NCBI GenBank assembly: GCA_900766795.1
Contig: CAAFWX010000023.1
Span: forward strand, 1-20,033
Reading direction: 5' to 3'
Length of the DNA: 20,033 nucleotides
DNA from: Oscillospiraceae bacterium
GTDB lineage: Bacteria > Bacillota_A > Clostridia > Oscillospirales > Ruminococcaceae
Positions 14,718 through 20,033 of the stretch are shown piece by piece (position 1 is the first letter of the stretch; the number at the start of each line of letters is the position of its first letter). The position numbers and the translations under genes are program-made. Below the pieces are notes generated by a model. That model did no database searches and had not been told where the DNA came from. It saw only the letters and a list, made by a program, of their open reading frames with translations.

Positions 14718-14754
14718 CGCCGCGCTTGTTATGCGGGCGCGGCGGTTCTTTTGA
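14718..14754 (+). terminator. GC-rich hairpin after feoB, possible attenuator
   Basis: CGCCGCGC (14718-14725) pairs with GCGCGGCG (14737-14744) around an 11-nt loop and is followed by GTTCTTTTG. The tail is only moderately U-rich. It could reduce transcription of the downstream small genes relative to feoB. Confidence 0.5.
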
Positions 14755-14766
14755 AAGGCGGTTTTT

Positions 14767-14922
14767 ATGTCAACTGTAATTATTTCACTAGTGGTTGCGC
14801 TGCTGCTTTTTCTCGCGGGAAGAAAAATATACAAGGACAAGAAAGCAGGAAAATCCCTCTGCGGCGGCAAATGCTCCGGCTGCCCGAACTGCTGCGCGTG
14901 CCATAAGGAACAGGCAAAATGA
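14767..14922 (+). CDS. FeoB-associated Cys-rich membrane protein
   Basis: This 51-residue protein has one N-terminal membrane helix (about 3-18), a short basic stretch (GRKIYKDKKAGKS), then a cysteine cluster. Six cysteines fall within residues 32-45, in CGGKCSGCPNCCAC. It matches the FeoB_associated family of tiny proteins encoded after feoB in Clostridia. The cysteines could bind or hand over metal at the cytoplasmic mouth of FeoB; this role is proposed, not shown. The ATG at 14767 follows AAAGGCGG. Its stop overlaps the start of the DtxR-fold gene (ATGA), so the two are translationally coupled. Confidence 0.88.
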   Translation: MSTVIISLVVALLLFLAGRKIYKDKKAGKSLCGGKCSGCPNCCACHKEQAK

Positions 14923-15299
14923 GCGAGAACATACAGCTTTCTTACGCGCAGAAAAAGTATCTGTTCGCTATATATAAACTCAGTCAGAACGGCGGCGCGG
15001 TGAAGTCCTCGGAGGTCGCGAAAATCGTTGGCGTAAGCAAGGCAAGCACCGCGGCAATGACCGAAAAACTGGCGGAAAGCGGCTTCATAGAAAAGGAGCA
15101 TTACGGCAGAATTGCGCTCACCGAAAGCGGAACAAAGGCAGCGAACCCGATATTCACCAACTGCGTGATTATCCGTGACTTCCTCGAAAACACCCTCGGG
15201 CTTGACGAAAAAAACGCCGACAAGGACGCTGTGCAGATATCCGTTCACGCTTCGGAAAAAACCGTGAACCGCCTTTCTGAATACATTCTTGGGAAATGA
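14919..15299 (+). CDS. DtxR/MntR-fold transcriptional regulator with degenerate metal site
   Basis: This 126-residue protein has a winged helix-turn-helix (about 28-70: VKSSEVAKIVGVSKASTAAM, then LAESGFIEKE, ALTESGTKAA) followed by a short helical dimer domain, the layout of MntR/DtxR repressors without the SH3 domain. Aligning by eye on FLENTLGLDE, the MntR ligands Asp8, Glu11, His77, Glu99, Glu102 and His103 become Lys13, Phe16, Cys82, Val105, Ser108 and Val109. None is kept. The DNA-binding half looks intact, so it probably binds the GTTAG-N6-CTAAC sites of its own operon, but how it would sense iron is unclear. Cys82 and His110 might form a different site. MarR is the main alternative family. 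Confidence 0.78.
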   Translation: MSENIQLSYAQKKYLFAIYKLSQNGGAVKSSEVAKIVGVSKASTAAMTEKLAESGFIEKEHYGRIALTESGTKAANPIFTNCVIIRDFLENTLGLDEKNADKDAVQISVHASEKTVNRLSEYILGK

Positions 15300-15308
15300 G
15301 ATGATTTC

Positions 15309-15677
15309 ATGACTACGGCGATAATCATTGTGCTGCTTGTCGGGGCATGTGTTATTGCGGTGAGAAGCTATGCTAAAAAGCTGGCGCACGGCTGCTGCGG
15401 AGCGGGCGGCGATAAGGAGCAGAGATTCACCAAAACCGCCAATTTATTGGAATACAAGTACCATTATTCCGTGAAAATAGGCAGAATGTCCTGCAAAAAC
15501 TGCGCGGTGAGAATTGAGAATGCATTCAATCGACAGGAGGATTTTTTCGCGCAGGTGGACTTCAAGAGCGGCACCGCTGAGGTTTCCGCAAAAGAGCTGC
15601 TGCCCGAGATTGTCATTCGGCAAACGGTTATTGGGCTGGGTTATTTGGTGGAGGAGATAAAACAAAAAGAGCTGTGA
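15309..15677 (+). CDS. Membrane-anchored heavy-metal-associated (HMA) domain protein
   Basis: This 122-residue protein has a membrane helix (about 3-19), a juxtamembrane Cys pair in HGCCGAGG (28-34) and a C-terminal HMA domain (about 53-118). The HMA metal loop GRMSCKNC puts the CxxC at residues 62-65, followed by AVRIENAF as in copper chaperones and P-type ATPase N-termini. It probably binds a soft metal or ferrous iron on the cytoplasmic side and may pass metal to or from FeoB; this is inferred from its place as the last gene of the feo cluster. The ATG at 15309 lies 9 bp after the regulator stop, with only a weak ribosome site, so coupling is likely. Confidence 0.85.
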   Translation: MTTAIIIVLLVGACVIAVRSYAKKLAHGCCGAGGDKEQRFTKTANLLEYKYHYSVKIGRMSCKNCAVRIENAFNRQEDFFAQVDFKSGTAEVSAKELLPEIVIRQTVIGLGYLVEEIKQKEL

Positions 15678-15699
15678 AGGCTTTTTGAAAAATTCCTAC

Positions 15700-15728
15700 T
15701 TGACAAACCGAGAAAAGTATGCTAAAAT
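15700..15728 (+). promoter_or_regulatory. Predicted sigma-A promoter of the tetR gene
   Basis: TTGACA (15700-15705) and TAAAAT (15723-15728) are spaced by 17 bp, a near-consensus promoter. Operator-like repeats begin at the -10 box and cover the start site. Confidence 0.75.
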
Positions 15729-15754
15729 AACGCTGTTATGTAACGTTGTTGTCA
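15727..15754. promoter_or_regulatory. TetR autoregulatory operator region
   Basis: ATAAC-GCT-GTTAT (15727-15739) is a perfect inverted repeat with the same arms as the two operators before the ABC genes. GTAACGTTGTTGTCA follows directly (15740-15754) and resembles the reverse complement of those operators with one base missing. Repressor bound here would cover the tetR transcription start. Confidence 0.7.
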
Positions 15755-15771
15755 AGGCAGGTGAAATACAG

Positions 15772-16413
15772 ATGGCTGACCGCGAAACGCGGGAGCTGCT
15801 TCTCGAAAGCGGCAAAAGGGAGTTCCTCGAAAAGGGTTACATGAAGGCTTCGCTGCGCAAGATTTGCGCCGACGCGGGAGTTACCACGGGCGCGCTGTAT
15901 TTCTTCTTCAAGGACAAGGAGAACTTATTCGGCGCGATAACCGAGCCGCCGCTGAAAGAGCTTACCGAGATACTGAACGGGCATTTTTCGGCTGACGTTG
16001 AAGCAATTTCACAGGCTCCCACGCTGGACGGCTTGAATGCTCACGAGCTTGTGGACCATGATGAATTTGTCCTACAACTTATTCATCATATATATAGCAA
16101 TTATGACGCATTTATCCTGCTGCTGACTAAGTCGCAGGGGTCGAAGTATGAGAACTGCGTTGACAGCCTTGTGGATACCATTGAGCAGTTTTACCTCGCC
16201 ATGTCCGAGCAGATAGGCAAGCATTACGGCGCAAAGGTTGACAGGTATATGCTGCACTGGGTGACGCACATGAACATTGACGCTTTCATTCACCTCATAA
16301 ACCACGAGAGGGACGAGCAAAAAGCCGCCGCCTATATGAAGAAGATACAGGATTTCATCATTGAGGGCTGGCAGAAGGCTGTTTTTGATATGATATATAA
16401 GCCGCCATTCTGA
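15772..16413 (+). CDS. TetR family transcriptional repressor
   Basis: This 213-residue regulator has the TetR-type helix-turn-helix at about 27-46 (SLRKICADAGVTTGALYFFF, followed by KDKENLF), the most conserved part of the family. The rest is an all-helical ligand and dimer domain with a tryptophan- and aromatic-rich pocket region, for example MLHWVTHMNIDAFIH. I start at the ATG at 15772 behind AGGTGAAA; the frame is open 29 codons further upstream, but that part spans the promoter and operator. The protein likely represses itself and the ABC ATPase-permease pair through ATAAC-N3-GTTAT sites, and would let go when it binds a toxic or peptide-like compound (inferred). Confidence 0.9.
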   Translation: MADRETRELLLESGKREFLEKGYMKASLRKICADAGVTTGALYFFFKDKENLFGAITEPPLKELTEILNGHFSADVEAISQAPTLDGLNAHELVDHDEFVLQLIHHIYSNYDAFILLLTKSQGSKYENCVDSLVDTIEQFYLAMSEQIGKHYGAKVDRYMLHWVTHMNIDAFIHLINHERDEQKAAAYMKKIQDFIIEGWQKAVFDMIYKPPF

Positions 16414-16427
16414 CGGCTTTGTTTTTG
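16399..16427 (+). terminator. Intrinsic terminator of tetR
   Basis: AAGCCG (16399-16404) pairs with CGGCTT (16414-16419), followed by TTTGTTTTTG. The left arm overlaps the last codons of tetR, a compact arrangement. It separates tetR transcription from the ABC promoter. Confidence 0.7.
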
Positions 16428-16431
16428 AGGG

Positions 16432-16448
16432 TGACATAACAATGTTAT
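16432..16448. promoter_or_regulatory. TetR operator A upstream of the ABC genes
   Basis: TGACATAACAATGTTAT contains the inverted repeat ATAAC-AAT-GTTAT (16436-16448). The same 17 bases recur exactly at 16497-16513. No good promoter overlaps this copy; the best candidate, GTGACA with CCTAAC 17 bp on, is weak. Confidence 0.75.
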
Positions 16449-16463
16449 TCTATCCTAACATTC

Positions 16464-16490
16464 CCGCTTTTAATAAGCGGCGTTTATTTT
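16464..16490 (+). terminator. Terminator-like hairpin between the two TetR operators
   Basis: CCGCTT (16464-16469) pairs with AAGCGG (16475-16480) around a 5-nt loop, followed by CGTTTATTTTT. It would stop readthrough from tetR or any transcript started near operator A before the ABC genes. Confidence 0.55.
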
Positions 16491-16495
16491 TCCAA

Positions 16496-16524
16496 CTGAC
16501 ATAACAATGTTATGCATTTATAAC
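16496..16524 (+). promoter_or_regulatory. ABC promoter with embedded TetR operator B
   Basis: CTGACA (16496-16501) and TATAAC (16519-16524) are spaced by 17 bp. The operator copy TGACATAACAATGTTAT (16497-16513) covers the -35 box and most of the spacer, so bound repressor would exclude RNA polymerase. The ribosome site GGGAGG follows at 16529-16534. Confidence 0.7.
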
Positions 16525-16541
16525 TTTTGGGAGGTATTTCT

Positions 16542-17243
16542 ATGTATCTGGAAGTAAAGGACGTAAAGAAAAGCTATGGCAAGGATTCAAGCTACATCCA
16601 AGTGCTGAAAGGCATTTCCACAGGAGTGGAGCGCGGGCAGATGTGCGTCATTCAGGGCACCAGCGGAAGCGGCAAATCCACGCTGCTGAACTGCATAGGC
16701 GGTCTGGACACGATGGACTCCGGCTCGGTAAAGGTGGACGGAAAGGAGATATTCGGGCTGAAACCCAACGCGCTTTCCGACTACCGCCGCGACAACCTCG
16801 GCTTCATTTTCCAGTTCTATAATCTCGTCCCGAACCTCACTGTGCGGGAGAACATACAGGTGTGCGAATACATCTCGGATAACCCCATGAACATAGATGA
16901 GCTGCTGGACACGCTTGGACTAACCGAACACCAAAACAAATTCCCGCCGCAGCTTTCGGGCGGACAGCAGCAGAGGTGCGCAATCGCGAGGGCGTTGGTA
17001 AAGAACCCGAAGCTGCTTCTCTGCGACGAGCCGACAGGCGCGCTGGATTCCAAAACCTCGCGGGATATCCTCATTCTGCTTGAGCAAATCAATGCGAAAT
17101 ACGGCACCACAATGCTTATCGTGACCCACAACAACGCGATAAAGAACATGGTTCACAAGGTAATAATCATTAAGGACGGGTTAATCAAAAAGGACTATGA
17201 GAACGAGGTGCGCGTTCCCGCCGCGGAGCTGGAGGACTTATGA
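16542..17243 (+). CDS. ABC transporter ATP-binding protein (MacB/LolD-type)
   Basis: This 233-residue ATPase powers the FtsX-like permease encoded next. All motifs are intact: Walker A GTSGSGKST (39-47), Q-loop Gln91 in FQFYNLVP, signature LSGGQ (138-142), Walker B LLLCDEP (158-164) and H-loop His196. YNLVP...TVRENI is typical of the MacB/LolD/FtsE group, which drives mechanotransmission or export rather than import. The start at 16542 has GGGAGGT 6-7 bases upstream; a frame opening 15 bases earlier is inside the ribosome site. The stop overlaps the permease start region (ATGATG). Control by TetR suggests defence against, or export of, an inducing compound. Confidence 0.93.
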   Translation: MYLEVKDVKKSYGKDSSYIQVLKGISTGVERGQMCVIQGTSGSGKSTLLNCIGGLDTMDSGSVKVDGKEIFGLKPNALSDYRRDNLGFIFQFYNLVPNLTVRENIQVCEYISDNPMNIDELLDTLGLTEHQNKFPPQLSGGQQQRCAIARALVKNPKLLLCDEPTGALDSKTSRDILILLEQINAKYGTTMLIVTHNNAIKNMVHKVIIIKDGLIKKDYENEVRVPAAELEDL

Positions 17244-19720
17244 TGAGAGTGCTTAACAAACGTATTTTCCGCGATTTAAGGGAGAATTTCCTGCGGTATC
17301 TGGCGCTGTTTCTGATGATAGTCATGGGAATGTATTTGATTGTTTCAATGGTGGGAGCGGCGGAAACCATTATCTGCGGCACGGCGGATAAGGCTAAGGA
17401 AAACCGCACCGAGGACGGTCAGTTTGCGGTATTCCTGCCGCTTTCGGAGGAGCAGGAGCGGGAGATAACCGACAGCGGAGTTTCCCTTGAAAAGCTGTTT
17501 TCCTTTGACCTTGATATGGAGGATAATTCTGTTTTGCGCGTTTTCAGGGTGCGCGAGGAAATCGATCTTCTCGACATAGACGGGGGAACGCTTCCGCAGA
17601 AAAGCGGCGAAATCGCGCTGGAAAAGCGCTACTGCGATGAGCATGAAATCTCCGTCGGCGATAAAATTGTGCTTTCCGGAAAAGAATACACTGTCACGGC
17701 GATAGGTTCAGTTCCCGATTACGACGCAGCCACGAGAAATATGTCGGACGGTTCTGTGGAAAGCTCGCTGTTCGGTGTGGGGTTTGTTGTTGGGGAGGAC
17801 TACGACAGGCTGAAAGCCGGCGGCAAGACTGAGGATATGCGGTATGCCTACCGTCTTAACGGCAGTGTTTCCCACGATGAACTAAAGGACATACTAAGCG
17901 GCTTTGAGATAGACTATACCGATATTGAGGACGAGTATTTCAAAGAATATGTCGCTCAAAAAACAGCGAGCAGGGAGGAGTTGCAAGCGGGGATAGCCGA
18001 ACTGAAAAACGGTGCAGACAGCCTCGTAAATTCGCTGGAAAACGCGGGGGTTACACAGGGCGAGCTGTATTCGGGAGCGGCGGCTCTTGCCAACGGAATG
18101 GCTCAGTTGCAGAGCGAAACAAACAGCCTGCTCGATGAGATTTTCACCGTTGATATTGACAACCTCACCGAATTCATCAAAGCGGAGGATAACCCACGAA
18201 TCGCCGCAGCGGCAGGCGATATGCAGATGGATAAAAGCGTGGGGCTTATTGCGGGAGTTATCGTAATGGCGCTGTTCACCTACGTTATTTCGGTGTTCGT
18301 TATTCACCAGATACAGCGGGAATCCGGCGTAATAGGCGCGCTGTACGCTCTCGGAGCGAAAAAGCGCGACCTTATCGGGCATTACATTACCCTGCCTACG
18401 CTTATCAGCTTCGCAGGCGGACTTGTCGGCTCTGCGCTTGGATTCAGCGATGTGGGAATACCCGTGCAGGTGGCAGACTCCTACGCTTATTTCTCCTTGC
18501 CGCAGCTTTCAGCGGCATACCCTCTGTATCTCATCATATACGGCGTGATAATGCCGCCTGCGGTATGCGCGTTAGTGAATGTCCTGTTCATAAACAAGCG
18601 GCTGTCGAGGACTGCGCTTTCCCTCATGCGCAACGAGCAGAACACTACTCGCCGCAGCGGAGTGAACCTCAAGAACATGGGCTTTCTGCGGCGTTTTCAG
18701 ATAAGGCAGATGCTCCGCGAAGCAAGAACAGGGTTGACTATCGTATTCGGAATGACAATTTCGCTGATGGTATTCATGATGGCTTTGAACTGTTTTGTGC
18801 TGTGCAATAATATCAAAAACGACACTATCCGTGATACCACCTACGAAAATATGTACACGCTGAAATATCCCCCGGAGGAAGTGCCGCAGGGTGCGGAGGC
18901 TTGCTATGCGGAATCCCTCACCAAAAGTGCGTTTGGCTACACACTTGACGTCAGCGTAATCGGTGTTGACAGCGACAACAAATATTACGGCGTTACCCCC
19001 GAAAAGGGAAAGAGCAAGATAACCGCCAGTGCTTCCGCGGCGCAGAAATACGGGCTGAAAGTGGGTGACAAGCTGCTTCTCACCGACAGCGCAGAGGGCA
19101 TGGATTATGCGTTCACGGTGACGGATATCGCAGACTATTCCGCAGGGCTGTGCGTGTTTATGGACATTGACAGTATGCGGGAGCTTTTCGGCAGGGGGGA
19201 CGACTATTACAATATGCTCCTTTCCGATAAGGCGCTTGATATCCCCGAAGGCAGGATTTATTCCGTCACCGGCCGCAGCGACACAGAGCGTTCCGCCGCC
19301 GTGTTCACCGACCTCATGATGCCTATGGTGATAATGCTGAGCGTTGTTTCGACGATTATTTTCTGCGTGGTGATGTACCTGATGATGAACGTCATGATAG
19401 ACCGCGCATCGTTCGGAATATCGCTGGTGAAGATTTTCGGTTACCGCACCAAAGAGGTTCGCAAGCTGTACCTTAACGGAAACACGATAGTAGTCGCATT
19501 GGGCGCGCTTATTGCAATTCCGGTTTCAAAGCTCGCCATGGACGCTATCTACCCTTATGCGGTTTCAAACGTAGCCTGCGGGTTGAATATCGCGTTTCCG
19601 TGGTATTATTATGTGCTTATCTTCGCTGCGATAATGCTGATATACTTCGCTGTCAACGCTCTGCTGGTGAGAAAGCTGAAGAATATCTCTCCTGCGGAGG
19701 TGCTGAAGAACAGGGAATAA
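17243..19720 (+). CDS. FtsX-like ABC transporter permease
   Basis: This 825-residue membrane protein pairs with the preceding ATPase. By eye it has about eight helices. One is near the N-terminus (about 18-40). A first FtsX unit follows (about 333-355, 382-402, 426-450). A further helix lies at about 499-521, and a second FtsX unit at about 692-716, 746-767 and 789-810. The first extracellular domain (about 45-330) ends in a coiled-coil-like stretch (about 243-300; REELQAGIAEL, NGADSLVNSL, NGMAQLQSETNSLL). The second (about 525-690) is MacB-like. The C-terminus NISPAEVLKNRE is typical of FtsX permeases. GGAGG at 17231-17235 fits the ATG at 17243 (7-base gap) better than the one at 17240. Substrate unknown; drug, peptide or envelope-lipid export are options. 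Confidence 0.9.
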   Translation: MRVLNKRIFRDLRENFLRYLALFLMIVMGMYLIVSMVGAAETIICGTADKAKENRTEDGQFAVFLPLSEEQEREITDSGVSLEKLFSFDLDMEDNSVLRVFRVREEIDLLDIDGGTLPQKSGEIALEKRYCDEHEISVGDKIVLSGKEYTVTAIGSVPDYDAATRNMSDGSVESSLFGVGFVVGEDYDRLKAGGKTEDMRYAYRLNGSVSHDELKDILSGFEIDYTDIEDEYFKEYVAQKTASREELQAGIAELKNGADSLVNSLENAGVTQGELYSGAAALANGMAQLQSETNSLLDEIFTVDIDNLTEFIKAEDNPRIAAAAGDMQMDKSVGLIAGVIVMALFTYVISVFVIHQIQRESGVIGALYALGAKKRDLIGHYITLPTLISFAGGLVGSALGFSDVGIPVQVADSYAYFSLPQLSAAYPLYLIIYGVIMPPAVCALVNVLFINKRLSRTALSLMRNEQNTTRRSGVNLKNMGFLRRFQIRQMLREARTGLTIVFGMTISLMVFMMALNCFVLCNNIKNDTIRDTTYENMYTLKYPPEEVPQGAEACYAESLTKSAFGYTLDVSVIGVDSDNKYYGVTPEKGKSKITASASAAQKYGLKVGDKLLLTDSAEGMDYAFTVTDIADYSAGLCVFMDIDSMRELFGRGDDYYNMLLSDKALDIPEGRIYSVTGRSDTERSAAVFTDLMMPMVIMLSVVSTIIFCVVMYLMMNVMIDRASFGISLVKIFGYRTKEVRKLYLNGNTIVVALGALIAIPVSKLAMDAIYPYAVSNVACGLNIAFPWYYYVLIFAAIMLIYFAVNALLVRKLKNISPAEVLKNRE

Positions 19721-19753
19721 AACAAGACCTGTATATACTTTGTTAATGGCCTG

Positions 19754-19773
19754 TTTACATTCATCCATGTAAA
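19754..19773. repeat. Inverted repeat after the permease gene
   Basis: TTTACAT (19754-19760) and ATGTAAA (19767-19773) are perfect 7-bp arms with a 6-nt spacer, just before the terminator. It may be a secondary hairpin of the 3' region; no regulator is assignable. Confidence 0.4.
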
Positions 19774-19778
19774 TTAAA

Positions 19779-19818
19779 GCGCCCCAACGCAATCAAAAGC
19801 GTAGGGGCGCAAACTTTT
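19779..19818. terminator. Bidirectional intrinsic terminator
   Basis: GCGCCCC (19779-19785) pairs with GGGGCGC (19804-19810), and inside it ACGC (19787-19790) pairs with GCGT (19799-19802), with one A-A mismatch between them. AAACTTTTTC follows on the plus strand and TTTAATTT on the minus strand. It would end both the ABC operon and the converging minus-strand gene. Confidence 0.8.
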
Positions 19819-19829
19819 TCTTTCGGTTT

Positions 19830-20033
19830 TTATTCGGCTGCGGAATTGATGTTATAACGGAAGAACATAATCCAGAACAGTACGCCCGCGCCCGCGAGCG
19901 CACAGCCAAGACCGGTATAGAACACCGCAATAAACAGCTCGGGCACAAGCCCCGAATAGCGCAGCCAGATACCGCCGCCCATCATAAATGCCATTATGCA
20001 GTATGCTTTCAGGTCGAAGAAGTTCCAGAACGG
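19830..20033 (-). CDS. C-terminal part of an unrecognised membrane protein
   Basis: The last 67 residues of a minus-strand gene that enters from the right edge. It begins in frame PFWNFFDLKAYCIMAFMMGG and shows two membrane helices (about AYCIMAFMMGGGIWLRY, and LFIAVFYTGLGCALAGAG continuing into VLFWIMFF), separated by SGLVPE, with a short polar tail ending SAAE. The FFDLK plus GL-pattern resembles small conserved membrane proteins of Clostridia without assigned function. The terminator at 19779-19818 follows the stop. Confidence 0.7.
   Translation of the reverse strand, partial: PFWNFFDLKAYCIMAFMMGGGIWLRYSGLVPELFIAVFYTGLGCALAGAGVLFWIMFFRYNINSAAE

Noticed and set aside
14409..15389. 326-codon minus-strand frame across the feoB end, the regulator and the HMA gene
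   Set aside because: It crosses several supported plus-strand genes and the hairpin after feoB, with no conserved motif.
15664..15690. Possible terminator after the HMA gene (AAAAAG...CTTTTT)
   Set aside because: The stem is A/T-only apart from a bulged GC pair, too weak to call; it may allow readthrough into tetR.
16444..16459. GTTAT-N6-CTAAC as a fourth feo-type operator
   Set aside because: One half-site is part of the TetR operator and mismatched; kept only as a note within the feo operator finding.

Overview
The window looks like a chromosomal segment from an anaerobic, moderately GC-rich Firmicute of the gut or rumen Clostridia, most plausibly Oscillospiraceae/Ruminococcus-like. This is inferred from the protein families, strong AGGAGG-type ribosome binding sites, sigma-A-like promoters with 17-bp spacers, the Clostridia-type feo operon and the GH26/GH27 enzymes. 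I see no rRNA, tRNA, CRISPR array, transposase or phage structural gene.

Layout. (1) 1-2160, minus strand: a DUF5131 gene with a radical-SAM-like cysteine motif, a DUF1015 gene, and the first codons of a probable serine hydrolase, arranged as one operon. (2) 2351-5179, plus strand: a galactomannan cluster with a cytoplasmic GH27 alpha-galactosidase, a small zinc-ribbon protein starting at its stop codon, and a surface lipoprotein GH26 beta-mannanase. (3) 5274-7011, minus strand: ppa (pyrophosphatase), maf and a rhomboid protease that starts at TTG, ending at an intrinsic terminator. (4) 7351-11559, plus strand: a membrane PASTA protein whose kinase domain has lost its catalytic residues (a predicted pseudokinase), then pheA, then a 105-bp interrupted palindrome, then ispD-ispF. 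(5) 11698-15677, plus strand: a ferrous-iron locus, feoA-feoA-feoB, followed by a 51-residue FeoB-associated Cys-rich membrane protein, a DtxR-fold regulator and an HMA-domain membrane protein. Three copies of GTTAG-N6-CTAAC mark the feo promoter, the feoA leader and the feoB leader. (6) 15700-19720, plus strand: a TetR regulator and an ABC ATPase/FtsX-like permease pair, with repeated ATAAC-N3-GTTAT operators at both promoters. (7) 19830-20033, minus strand: the C-terminal end of an unrecognised membrane protein, converging on a shared terminator.

How the parts fit together. GH26 at the surface would cut mannan, and GH27 would remove galactose side chains from imported oligosaccharides. In the feo locus, the downstream DtxR-fold protein is the obvious candidate to bind the three repeats, but it lacks every residue that binds metal in MntR and DtxR. 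The TetR protein very probably represses itself and the efflux-type ABC pair through the shared operator.

The points most worth a second look are the Zn-ribbon/pseudokinase/PASTA protein, the DtxR-fold regulator without metal ligands beside its likely operators, the palindrome between pheA and ispD, and the operator-terminator-operator arrangement before the ABC genes. All functional statements come from reading motifs by eye; no database search was run.
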